Shown: piece after piece, positions 46,033-53,970 of the stretch
How positions within the stretch are numbered: the stretch's first letter is position 1
Layout of the letters: the number at the start of each line of letters is the position of its first letter
Assembly: GCF_024433635.1 (NCBI RefSeq)
Contig: NZ_WNJZ01000010.1
Location: 31,219 to 95,218 of the forward strand
DNA length: 64,000 bases
Reading direction: 5' to 3'
Source: Ruminococcus sp. zg-924
Lineage (GTDB): Bacteria; Bacillota; Clostridia; Oscillospirales; Acutalibacteraceae
Made by a program: the position numbers and the translations under genes
Notes under the pieces: generated by a model
Databases searched by the model: none
What the model was told of the DNA's origin: nothing
Seen by the model: only the letters and a program-made list of their open reading frames with translations

Positions 46033-47172
46033 ATGGCAAAAAAAGGGAAGGTTTTAAGTACAGGCAACGGAAGGTTCACTGTTATTTTTCGTGTTCTTTG
46101 TTTTTTAGTAGCAGTAATTGCTGCTGCTGTGTTGCTTTCTGCCTGTTGCAGCACAAACGGTGAAAGTGCTATTATGGTGGTTTCAAGTACGCCTATTACT
46201 GACGGAGAGGAGCTTGCTGTTCCGTCAGCTGTAAAGCTTGAGTTAAGCTCAGACAAAAGAAAAATAAAACTCAACTGGAGTGAATCAAAAAATGCAACCG
46301 GCTATGAGGTGTATATGTCTAAGGACGGTTCAAACTATGAGCACCTGATTTCCACAAACCAGTTAAACTACGAAACTAAGGAGCTTAATACCGGTGATAC
46401 ATATTATTTCAGAGTAAAGCCGTATAACTCTCGGACAGGCTATGACACTGTATACGGCGAAGCAACTGATAAGTCCGTTACCTGCATTGAAAGCCAGCAG
46501 ATTGACGGATATGACGTTGGCGACACATACATTCATATTGACATTGACAAGCAGACTATGTGGTTCTACAAGAACAACAAGCTTCTTGTTGAAACACCTG
46601 TTGTCACAGGCACAGCAGGAGCCTGTGACACCCCGACAGGATATTTTGAGGTTAGAAAGCTTGCGTCACCTGCTCACCTTATGGGGCCTACTTGGGACGT
46701 AACCACACAATACTGGGTTGGAATTAATGTATCAAACGATATAGGTCTTCACGATTCACAGTGGAGAGATACCGGCTACGGCGGCGATATTTATACTTAT
46801 CAGGGTTCAAACGGCTGTATTAACACTCCGCTTGATGCAATGAAGAAGATATATGAAAATATTGTACTCGGAACGCCGGTTGTCATCAGCGGCACCGTTA
46901 AGGTCCCGGACACAGGCAGCAGCGGTTATATAGTTGAAACAACAGATGACACTCAGCCTACTGATGAATACACATCAAGTGATGACACAACATCATATGA
47001 TGAACCGCAAGATGAAACGTCCTCATCATATGATTATTCTGACGGGGATAGCGGTTACTCGGGCAGTGACGATGACGGTTACTCGGACAGTGGCGACGGT
47101 GGTTACTCGGACAGCGGCGATAGCGGTTACTCGGACAGCGGTGACGGCTATTCAGACGGCGGCTATTACTAA
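46033..47172 (+). CDS. Exported L,D-transpeptidase with fibronectin-like domain
   Basis: A 379-residue protein. The N-terminal hydrophobic segment (about 19-38, FRVLCFLVAVIAAAVLLSACC) is an anchor or lipoprotein-type signal. A fibronectin type III-like domain follows (about 55-140, KIKLNWSESKNATGYEVYMS), then a YkuD domain (about 165-300: DKQTMWFYKNNKLL, TPTGYFEVR, IGLHDSQW, QGSNGCIN). In YkuD enzymes the motif is SHGC; here the His is Asn, while the earlier His and catalytic Cys remain. A 60-residue Asp/Ser/Gly/Tyr-rich tail built from 24-nt repeats closes the protein. It would cross-link peptidoglycan outside the cell. Confidence 0.88.
   Translation: MAKKGKVLSTGNGRFTVIFRVLCFLVAVIAAAVLLSACCSTNGESAIMVVSSTPITDGEELAVPSAVKLELSSDKRKIKLNWSESKNATGYEVYMSKDGSNYEHLISTNQLNYETKELNTGDTYYFRVKPYNSRTGYDTVYGEATDKSVTCIESQQIDGYDVGDTYIHIDIDKQTMWFYKNNKLLVETPVVTGTAGACDTPTGYFEVRKLASPAHLMGPTWDVTTQYWVGINVSNDIGLHDSQWRDTGYGGDIYTYQGSNGCINTPLDAMKKIYENIVLGTPVVISGTVKVPDTGSSGYIVETTDDTQPTDEYTSSDDTTSYDEPQDETSSSYDYSDGDSGYSGSDDDGYSDSGDGGYSDSGDSGYSDSGDGYSDGGYY
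47053..47148 (+). repeat. Four tandem 24-nt units in the transpeptidase tail
   Basis: Four consecutive 24-base units, each starting GGTTACTCGG, encode GYSGSDDD, GYSDSGDG, GYSDSGDS and GYSDSGDG, and a partial unit (YSDG) follows. Slippage could change tail length in frame. Confidence 0.85.
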
Positions 47173-47196
47173 AACTGTAATAAATATTTAAAATCA

Positions 47197-47238
47197 GACA
47201 GCGTCAGATACGGTTAATCCGATTTGCCGCTGTCTTTT
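47197..47238 (+). terminator. Terminator of the L,D-transpeptidase gene
   Basis: GACAGCG (47197-47203) pairs with CGCTGTC (47228-47234), with an inner CGG...CCG helix, then TTTT. Confidence 0.7.
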
Positions 47239-47241
47239 ATA

Positions 47242-47270
47242 TTGACAAAAAGCCGCTGAAATGGTAGAGT
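47242..47270 (+). promoter_or_regulatory. Promoter of the thiC operon
   Basis: TTGACA (47242-47247), 17-base spacer, TAGAGT (47265-47270) with a TG extension. Transcription would begin just before the TPP riboswitch. Confidence 0.75.
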
Positions 47271-47285
47271 AGAATTAAACAAAAT

Positions 47286-47407
47286 ATGGGGAGCTTTTTG
47301 CTGAGAGGAAGTTCGGCTTCGACCCTTATACCTGATTTGGATAATGCCAACGTAGGAATTACAGAAAATTATAGGTATGCATATAAGTATGTATACCTTG
47401 TTTTTTT
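47286..47407 (+). ncRNA. TPP (THI-element) riboswitch with intrinsic terminator
   Basis: The aptamer shows the conserved blocks in order: GGGGAGC, GCTGAGAGG, ACCCTTATACCTGAT and TTGGATAATGCCAACGTAGG, ending about 47365. Next, an 11-bp stem (47373-47383 with 47388-47398) with a seven-T tract up to 47407 forms a terminator, and the AGGAGG ribosome site of thiC overlaps the end of that tract. The arrangement indicates transcription termination when TPP is bound. Confidence 0.95.
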
Positions 47408-47420
47408 AGGAGGTCTTTTT

Positions 47421-48728
47421 ATGGAGTACACTACTCAAATGGATGCCGCAAGAAAGGGCATCTTTACAAAAGAAATGGAGGCTGTTGCCGCTAAGGAGCG
47501 TATAGACCGAGATGAGCTTATAAGGCTTATGGCTGAGGGTAAGGTTATTATCCCCTGCAACAAGCGGCACAAAGCCATAGAGCCTAACGGACTCGGTTCT
47601 ATGCTAAAGACAAAAATCAACGTAAACCTCGGCACATCACGTGACTGGAAGGACATTGATATGGAACTTGAGAAGGTTAAAAGCGCTGTGGATATGGGTG
47701 CAGAAGCTATTATGGACTTAAGCTCATACGGCGATACGCAGAAATTCAGAAGAAGGCTTACATCTGAGTGTCCTGCTATGATAGGCACTGTACCGATTTA
47801 TGACGCTGTTGTGTACTACCACAAGGCTCTTAAAACTATCACCGCAAGAGAGTGGATTGATATTGTACGTATGCACGCTGAGGACGGCGTTGATTTTATG
47901 ACAATTCACTGCGGTATAAACAAGGAAACAGCCAAAAAGTTCAAAAAGAATAAAAGACTTATGAACATAGTTTCGAGAGGCGGCTCTATTATCTTTGCCT
48001 GGATGGAAATGACAGGCGAGGAAAACCCGTTTTATCAGTATTATGACGAAATTCTTGACATCTGCCGAGAATATGATGTTACAATAAGTCTTGGCGACGC
48101 CTGCCGTCCGGGTTGCCTTATGGACGCAACTGACGCATCTCAGATTGAAGAACTTATCACTCTCGGTGAGCTTACAAAGAGAGCTTGGGAAAAGGACGTA
48201 CAGGTTATGATTGAAGGACCCGGACATATGCCGATTAATCAGATTGCGGCTAATATGGAAATCCAAAAGACTCTTTGTCACGGCGCACCGTTCTATGTTC
48301 TCGGCCCTATCGTTACAGACATTGCTCCGGGATATGACCACATAACCTCTGCAATAGGCGGAGCTATTGCCGCTTCAAGCGGCGCTTCATTCCTGTGCTA
48401 TGTAACGCCGGCAGAGCATTTAAGACTACCTGACGTCAACGATGTTAAGGAGGGCATTATAGCCACAAGAATTGCCGCTCACGCCGCAGACATTGCAAAG
48501 GGTGTTAAGGGTGCTATTGAATGGGATTTGGAGATGGATAAAGCGAGAAAAAAGCTCGACTGGGAGAAAATGTTTGAAATCTCCATTGACCCTGAAAAAG
48601 CGAAAAGATACCGTGCCGAGGCAAAGCCTGAAAAAGAAGATACTTGCAGTATGTGCGGCAACTTCTGCGCCGTTAAGAATATGAACCGCATACTCGACGG
48701 TGAAATTGTATCCATATTTGACGAATAA
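47421..48728 (+). CDS. thiC: Phosphomethylpyrimidine synthase ThiC
   Basis: A 435-residue radical-SAM enzyme converting aminoimidazole ribotide to HMP-phosphate. Present are [34 protein letters not shown], and the C-terminal cluster motif [10 protein letters not shown] (CxxCxxxxC). The start is ATG 47421 behind AGGAGG; reading further upstream would enter the riboswitch. This is the shorter bacterial form (about 430 residues). It is first in the thiC-HAD-thiD-GNAT operon. Confidence 0.96.
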   Translation: MEYTTQMDAARKGIFTKEMEAVAAKERIDRDELIRLMAEGKVIIPCNKRHKAIEPNGLGSMLKTKINVNLGTSRDWKDIDMELEKVKSAVDMGAEAIMDLSSYGDTQKFRRRLTSECPAMIGTVPIYDAVVYYHKALKTITAREWIDIVRMHAEDGVDFMTIHCGINKETAKKFKKNKRLMNIVSRGGSIIFAWMEMTGEENPFYQYYDEILDICREYDVTISLGDACRPGCLMDATDASQIEELITLGELTKRAWEKDVQVMIEGPGHMPINQIAANMEIQKTLCHGAPFYVLGPIVTDIAPGYDHITSAIGGAIAASSGASFLCYVTPAEHLRLPDVNDVKEGIIATRIAAHAADIAKGVKGAIEWDLEMDKARKKLDWEKMFEISIDPEKAKRYRAEAKPEKEDTCSMCGNFCAVKNMNRILDGEIVSIFDE

Positions 48729-48740
48729 GGTGTTGCTGAT

Positions 48741-49391
48741 ATGAGCATTGACGGAATAATATTTGACTTTGACGGAACATTGTATGACTCAATGTATGTA
48801 TGGCGTATGGCGGCAGGTAAATACCTGCTGTCTATGTCAAAACAGCCTCGTGAGGGTTTAGTTGAAGATGTTGCCGCAATGAATATAAAGCAAGCGGCAG
48901 AATATTTAAAAGAGAATTACGGTATAGACCGCACGGTTTCAGAAATAATAGATGATATTAACCGTATAGCACAATTTGAATATACGGACAAGGTTCAGCC
49001 GAAAGACGGCGTTATGCAGGCTCTTGAAGAAATTAAAAGCAACGGCATAAAGATGTGCGTTGCAACAACAAATGTGACCTTTCTTGTAAAAGCAGCGGCA
49101 ACCAGATGTAGCCTTGACAAGTATTTTTCCAAGTATTTTTCGGGAACTGAGCTTGGAATCAGCAAGGATACTGCGCAAATATATGAACTTGCTTTAGAGC
49201 ATCTTGGAACAAAGAAGGAAAACACCTGGGTGTTTGAGGACGCACTTTACGCTGTTAAAACTGCAAAACGTGCAGGCTTTAACGTTGCGGCTGTATATGA
49301 CAGCGAAGCCGACAAAAATGCAGATGAAATTAAAGATATTGCCGATGTATATCTCAACTCTATGAAGGAGTGGAAAAAAATTTATGATTAA
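48741..49391 (+). CDS. HAD phosphatase within the thiamine operon
   Basis: A 216-residue HAD hydrolase: motif I IIFDFDGTLYDS, motif II CVATTNVTF, motif III near KYFSKYF, motif IV WVFEDALYAVKTAKRAGF. A helical cap of the phosphoglycolate-phosphatase type is inserted after motif I. It lies 12 bases after thiC and its end overlaps the thiD start by eight bases, so it is under the TPP riboswitch. A thiamine-phosphate or HMP-phosphate phosphatase role is inferred from context only. General metabolite repair is an alternative. Confidence 0.85.
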   Translation: MSIDGIIFDFDGTLYDSMYVWRMAAGKYLLSMSKQPREGLVEDVAAMNIKQAAEYLKENYGIDRTVSEIIDDINRIAQFEYTDKVQPKDGVMQALEEIKSNGIKMCVATTNVTFLVKAAATRCSLDKYFSKYFSGTELGISKDTAQIYELALEHLGTKKENTWVFEDALYAVKTAKRAGFNVAAVYDSEADKNADEIKDIADVYLNSMKEWKKIYD

Positions 49392-50187
49392 ATCAGTGCT
49401 TACAATAGCCGGCTCAGACTCAAGCGGCGGTGCAGGTATTCAAGCAGACATTAAGACTATAACCTGCTTCGGTATGTATGCAATGAGTGCAATAACCTCG
49501 CTCACAGCACAGAACACAACAGGGGTTTACGGTGTTTCGGACGTCACGCCTGAGTTTGTTGCAAAGCAGCTTGAGTGCGTTTTTGAGGATATTGTTCCTG
49601 ACAGCGTAAAGATAGGTATGGTGTCAAATGCCGGAATAATCAAAGCGATTGCACAGAGCCTGAAAAAATACGGCGCAAGGAATATAGTCCTTGACCCTGT
49701 TATGATATCGACAAGCGGAAGTCCTCTTTTACAGCAGGACGCAATTGACGAGCTAACAGGTTCCTTACTGCCGCTGGCTTCGATTGTGACGCCAAACATT
49801 CCTGAGGCTGAGGCTTTAAGCGGCATAGCCATAAACGGCAAGGCTGATGCAGAAAATGCCGCAAAACTCATATATAATAAGTGCCATACTGCCGTGCTGA
49901 TAAAGGGCGGCCACAGCAGCTGCGACGCTGATGATTTGCTGTTTGACGGCAAAGAATATAAATGGTTCTGCTCGCCGAAAATTCAAAACAACAACACCCA
50001 CGGCACAGGCTGTACCCTATCCTCGGCGATAGCCTGCGGTCTTGCAGACGGAAAGAGCATATGCAGCAGTGTAACAGCAGCAAAAGAATATATCAGCGGT
50101 GCATTAAGAGTAAATTTTGACATTGGTAATGGTAGCGGCCCTCTGCTACACAATTACAGATTTGCCTCTGAAGGGACGGAGAGATAA
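49384..50187 (+). CDS. thiD: Hydroxymethylpyrimidine/phosphomethylpyrimidine kinase ThiD
   Basis: A 267-residue ribokinase-fold kinase that phosphorylates HMP and HMP-P. Motifs are LTIAGSDSSGGAGIQADIKT at the N-terminus, VLDPVMISTSG and the anion-hole motif NTHGTGCTLSSAIA. The overlap with the upstream HAD gene suggests coupled translation. ThiE, ThiG and other thiazole genes are not in the window. Confidence 0.95.
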   Translation: MIKSVLTIAGSDSSGGAGIQADIKTITCFGMYAMSAITSLTAQNTTGVYGVSDVTPEFVAKQLECVFEDIVPDSVKIGMVSNAGIIKAIAQSLKKYGARNIVLDPVMISTSGSPLLQQDAIDELTGSLLPLASIVTPNIPEAEALSGIAINGKADAENAAKLIYNKCHTAVLIKGGHSSCDADDLLFDGKEYKWFCSPKIQNNNTHGTGCTLSSAIACGLADGKSICSSVTAAKEYISGALRVNFDIGNGSGPLLHNYRFASEGTER

Positions 50188-50189
50188 GC

Positions 50190-50609
50190 TTGATACGCAT
50201 AGAAATAACCTCATACCTGCCGCAATTCGCAAAAGATATAAGACAAACTGTCTTTATTACGGAGCAGGGTTTTGTAAACGAGTTTGACGACACCGACGAA
50301 AAAGCGTGGCATTTGGTAGTGTATGATGATAACTCTCCGATTGCCTGCTGCCGCTTTTTCAAGGGTGACGGAGCAAACGAGTTTATTATAGGCAGGCTTG
50401 CGGTACTTAAGGAACACCGAGGCAAGCAGCTTGGAGCCTTGATGGTAAAAGAGGCGGAAAAGTATATTAGGTCACTTGGCGGTGAAAAGCTTTCGCTTTC
50501 CTCGCAGGTAAGGGCAAAAGGCTTTTATGAAAAGCAAGGCTTTACTGCAAGCGGTGACATATATTATGACGAATACTGCGAGCATATACATATGGAAAAA
50601 ATGCTATAA
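50190..50609 (+). CDS. GNAT-family N-acetyltransferase
   Basis: A 139-residue acetyltransferase: VFITEQGFVNEFDDTDEKAWHLVV, the acetyl-CoA loop RLAVLKEHRGKQLGALMV, and SLSSQVRAKGFYEKQGFTASGDIYYDE, all as in YjcF/ElaA-like GNATs. The start is TTG at 50190, supported by GGAGAG six bases upstream and the position two bases after the thiD stop. Its presence in a thiamine operon may be incidental. Confidence 0.88.
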   Translation: MIRIEITSYLPQFAKDIRQTVFITEQGFVNEFDDTDEKAWHLVVYDDNSPIACCRFFKGDGANEFIIGRLAVLKEHRGKQLGALMVKEAEKYIRSLGGEKLSLSSQVRAKGFYEKQGFTASGDIYYDEYCEHIHMEKML

Positions 50610-50612
50610 AAT

Positions 50613-50654
50613 ACCCCGATTATCGGCTGTAAAATCAGTCCGACAATCAGGGTT
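50613..50654. terminator. Weak bidirectional hairpin between the GNAT and kinase genes
   Basis: ACCCCGATTATCGG and CCGACAATCAGGGT form an interrupted stem between two convergent genes, with A/T-rich flanks on both sides. Confidence 0.5.
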
Positions 50655-50658
50655 ATAT

Positions 50659-51882
50659 TTATCTGTTTACATTAGGGAAAAAGCGTATGTCAAAGGTTGT
50701 TCCCTTTCCAACGGTTGAATAAACGGAAATGATACCGCCGCTTTTTTCAATTATAACCTTTGCAAGAGCAAGACCGATGCCGATGCTTTCATCACTTGAG
50801 TTTTTGCCCTTATAATAGCGTTCAAATATATGCGGCAAATCCTGCGGAGTTATGCCCTCTCCGTTATCGCATATTGTTATTTTGACATACAGCTTCGTCT
50901 TTTGTGCTGACAAACACACCTCACCGCCGCAAGGAGTGTGTTCAACGCAGTTTTTTACAATATTGGTTAGAGCCTCGCTTAGCCATTTGAAGTCACATAC
51001 AAGATTAAGGTTTTCATCGCACTGAGCCGTCACGGTAACCCCCTTAAGCTCGGACAAAACCTCAGTGTTTTGAATACATTCGTTAATTATTCCAAGCAGG
51101 CTTTCTTCCTTAGATTTCATCTTGACGGAATTTACCTCAAGCCTTGAAAGCGTAAGTATAGACTGAACATAAAAGCTCATTGAGGTTGCACTGCGGCGAA
51201 TATCACGCAAAAATTCATACCGAATTTCCGGCGGCATATTGTCGTTGTCAAGAATATTGTCAACCATAACAAGGATTGAGGTCAATGGTGTTCGCAGCTG
51301 ATGTGAAATATCAGACAATGAATCTTTAAGGCTCTCCTTATCCTTTTGAGAATTGTCACGCTGTTCCTTGAGCATAACAGTTGTCTTGTATATCTCATTG
51401 CGCAGAAGAGACATTTCGTCCTCACCGTTTTCTTCCATTAAAAGGTCATATTCCTTTTTGTTGATTCGCTCTACGTATTCCGTAAGACGACGTGCCTCTG
51501 CCCTTTGCTTATGTCTGTACAGCAGAAACAAGGTGCACAGTACAAGACAGATAGCGCCGCACAATACTGCATTTAATGTTACAACCTTCTGTGCAATCAC
51601 TCGGTTTTGATATACAGCCCAATCATCATCAAGAGAAATACCGTAAGCCTTAAGGCTATCAACCAGACTTTTATCATATTCTTTGCCATTTAATATCTTG
51701 GCTATTTCAGTGTCGCTAATATCGGGGCATATTTGCTTCACTGCTGAAATAGCTCTTAACACACCTTCGTTTGAAGCAGCTCGGATTTTATCAAGCTGAA
51801 AAGCTGTAACAGCTGCGGTCAAAAACGAAAATATTACGGTAAGCACAAGAAATGCAATTATGAATTTATGCGAGCGTTTCAT
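50659..51882 (-). CDS. Membrane sensor histidine kinase (no adjacent regulator)
   Basis: A 407-residue kinase. Two membrane helices (about 7-29 and 105-127) flank a small extracellular domain, followed by a linker, the phospho-accepting segment SDISHQLRTPLTSIL, and the ATPase domain (NCVEHTPCGG, DNGEGI, GIGLALAKVII). The layout resembles kinases of the OmpR-type two-component class. Such genes normally follow their response regulator, but here the upstream neighbour is the terminator of a carboxyltransferase operon, so the partner is elsewhere or lost. A GGAGG lies 13 bases before the ATG. Confidence 0.9.
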   Translation of the reverse strand: MKRSHKFIIAFLVLTVIFSFLTAAVTAFQLDKIRAASNEGVLRAISAVKQICPDISDTEIAKILNGKEYDKSLVDSLKAYGISLDDDWAVYQNRVIAQKVVTLNAVLCGAICLVLCTLFLLYRHKQRAEARRLTEYVERINKKEYDLLMEENGEDEMSLLRNEIYKTTVMLKEQRDNSQKDKESLKDSLSDISHQLRTPLTSILVMVDNILDNDNMPPEIRYEFLRDIRRSATSMSFYVQSILTLSRLEVNSVKMKSKEESLLGIINECIQNTEVLSELKGVTVTAQCDENLNLVCDFKWLSEALTNIVKNCVEHTPCGGEVCLSAQKTKLYVKITICDNGEGITPQDLPHIFERYYKGKNSSDESIGIGLALAKVIIEKSGGIISVYSTVGKGTTFDIRFFPNVNR

Positions 51883-52052
51883 ACTGTAAGCAAAACCTCC
51901 TTTTAATCAGACAATTTCTAACATATTTAATTTATCATAAGGCGCAGAGCAATGCAATAGCACAAAAAAGATTTACATATATATAAGCAAAATGCTATAT
52001 CCGCTCAATTCCTACTCTAACATACAATCTAATAAAAACAGCTATCGTAAAA

Positions 52053-52088
52053 GGGCAACAGCAAGATTACATTGTCTTGCTGTTGCCC
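52053..52088 (-). terminator. Terminator of the carboxyltransferase operon
   Basis: A perfect 14-bp stem (52053-52066 with 52075-52088) is followed on the minus strand by TTTT. The rest of the 229-base gap 51883-52111 is AT-rich and shows nothing else clear. Confidence 0.9.
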
Positions 52089-52111
52089 AACTTAAATTTA
52101 ATTTAGTTTAA

Positions 52112-53515
52112 TCAAACCGGATGAATTTGCTTTTCCTCGTCAAGGTTTGCTCTGTCAATTCCAGCCTGTGCATCACGGCGCTTTTTGAAGAAATCTACCG
52201 CAACCTTCGGGAACATAGCATAGGACAATACGTCCTCCTCCTGCTGTGTCCACTGAGCACACTCAGCCTTGAGTGAGTCAAGCTCAGGTGCAAGGAGATC
52301 TGCCGGACGGCATGTAACAGGCTTTTCATCGCCGATAATCTTCTTTCTGAAGTCATCATCAATACGAACAGGAGTTGTGCCGTATTTTCCCGCTACAAGA
52401 TCCTTAAACTCGTTTGTACACATCTTGTAGCGCTCGCCTGTGATGACATTGAACACAGCCTGAGTACCGACAATCTGAGATGTTGGAGTAACAAGCGGCG
52501 GATAACCGGAATCTTTCCTAACTCTCGGAACCTCTTCGAGAACCTGTGTAAACTGATCCTCCTTGCCAGCCTGCTTTAGCTGAGAAAGAAGATTTGAGAG
52601 CATTCCGCCCGGAACCTGATACATAAGTGCGTTTGTATCTGTTGCGAGCATCTTCGGGTCCAAAAGGCCTGAAGCAATATATTTTTCTCTTAATCCCATA
52701 AAATAGGTTCTGATTTCATTCAAAAGCTTAAGGTCAAGGCCTGTATCGTAATCTGTGCCTTCAAGTGCGGCAACCATTGACTCTGTCGGTGCGTGTGACG
52801 TACCAAGTGCAAGCGGAGAAATAGCTGTGTCGATTATATCAGCACCTGCCTCAACGCCCTTTAACAGACACATAGATGCAAGACCCGATGTGTAGTGCGT
52901 GTGCAAATCAACAGGAAGATTAACTGCCTTCTTGATAGCCTTAACAAGCTCAACTGTCTTAGTAGGAGTCAAAAGTGCAGCCATATCTTTAATGCAGATT
53001 GAATCTGCACCGGCCTCTGCAATCTTTTTAGCATACTTTACGTAATAGTCGTTTGTAAATACAGGGCCTGTTGTGTATGAAATTGCAACTTGAACATGAG
53101 CGCCTTCTTTTTTAGCTGCCGTGATTGCAGTTTTAAGGTTTTTGATATCGTTGAGCGCATCAAATATTCTGATAATGTCAATACCGTTTGCGCAGGATTT
53201 CTGCACAAAATATTCAAGAACATCGTCTGCATAGTGACGGTAGCCGAGCATATTCTGCCCTCTGAAAAGCATCTGAAGCTTTGTGTTTGGGCAGTTCTTT
53301 CTGATTGTACGCAGTCTTTCCCATGGGTCCTCATTCAAGAATCTGAGACATGAGTCGAATGTAGCGCCGCCCCAACACTCAAGGGAATGATAACCAACCT
53401 TGTCGAGCATCGGCAAAATCGGAAGCATATCCTCGGTTGACATTCTTGTTGCAATCAAAGACTGATGTGCGTCTCTAAGCGCTGTTTCGGTTACAAGAAT
53501 TTTTTTCTTTGCCAT
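52112..53515 (-). CDS. Biotin-dependent carboxyltransferase, OadA/PycB/5S type
   Basis: A 467-residue carboxyltransferase of the HMGL-like TIM-barrel group, which moves CO2 between carboxybiotin and pyruvate/oxaloacetate. Visible are ETALRDAHQSLIATRM, the metal-binding DTALRDAHQ-type Asp/Glu and the LHTHYTSGLASM histidines, and DSICIKDMAALLTP (catalytic Lys). It ends before any biotin domain, and biotin is carried by the separate protein encoded next. It could be oxaloacetate decarboxylase alpha, a pyruvate carboxylase B subunit or a transcarboxylase 5S subunit. Confidence 0.9.
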   Translation of the reverse strand: MAKKKILVTETALRDAHQSLIATRMSTEDMLPILPMLDKVGYHSLECWGGATFDSCLRFLNEDPWERLRTIRKNCPNTKLQMLFRGQNMLGYRHYADDVLEYFVQKSCANGIDIIRIFDALNDIKNLKTAITAAKKEGAHVQVAISYTTGPVFTNDYYVKYAKKIAEAGADSICIKDMAALLTPTKTVELVKAIKKAVNLPVDLHTHYTSGLASMCLLKGVEAGADIIDTAISPLALGTSHAPTESMVAALEGTDYDTGLDLKLLNEIRTYFMGLREKYIASGLLDPKMLATDTNALMYQVPGGMLSNLLSQLKQAGKEDQFTQVLEEVPRVRKDSGYPPLVTPTSQIVGTQAVFNVITGERYKMCTNEFKDLVAGKYGTTPVRIDDDFRKKIIGDEKPVTCRPADLLAPELDSLKAECAQWTQQEEDVLSYAMFPKVAVDFFKKRRDAQAGIDRANLDEEKQIHPV

Positions 53516-53546
53516 TTTAGTCAGTCCTTTCTATAAGCTTTCTATA

Positions 53547-53909
53547 TTACTGAATTGTAACAAGAACAGCTCCTGAAGCAACGCTCTCGCCCTTTGAAAC
53601 GGAAACAGAGGTAATTGTACCTGCCTTTGGTGCCATAATCTCATTTTCCATCTTCATAGCCTCTAAAATAACAACAACGTCGCCCTCGTTTACGCTTTGA
53701 CCTGCTGTAACATTAACGGAAACAATAGTACCGGGCATTGGAGCCTTTAACGGCTCGCCTGCACCTGTTGCCGGAGCAGGTGCTGCTGCGGGTGCCGGAG
53801 CTGCCGCCGGAGCAGGTGCCGGTGCCGGTGCCGGAGCTGCTGACGAACCCAGCTCCTCAACCTGAACATCATATGCAGTGCCGTTTACAGTAATTCTCAA
53901 ATTTTTCAT
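53547..53909 (-). CDS. Biotin carboxyl carrier protein
   Basis: A 120-residue carrier. A short N-terminal part (MKNLRITVNGTAYDVQVEEL) is followed by an Ala/Pro hinge of about 28 residues and a biotinyl domain with the EAMKMENEI motif, where Lys is biotinylated. ATG 53909 has AAGGA nine bases upstream. It lies between the two carboxyltransferase genes, so it would shuttle carboxyl groups between them. Confidence 0.93.
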   Translation of the reverse strand: MKNLRITVNGTAYDVQVEELGSSAAPAPAPAPAPAAAPAPAAAPAPATGAGEPLKAPMPGTIVSVNVTAGQSVNEGDVVVILEAMKMENEIMAPKAGTITSVSVSKGESVASGAVLVTIQ

Positions 53910-53970
53910 TATTATCATTCCTTTTAAGTTTTATTCATTAATATATAAAAGTATAAGCAGTACGAAAAAA

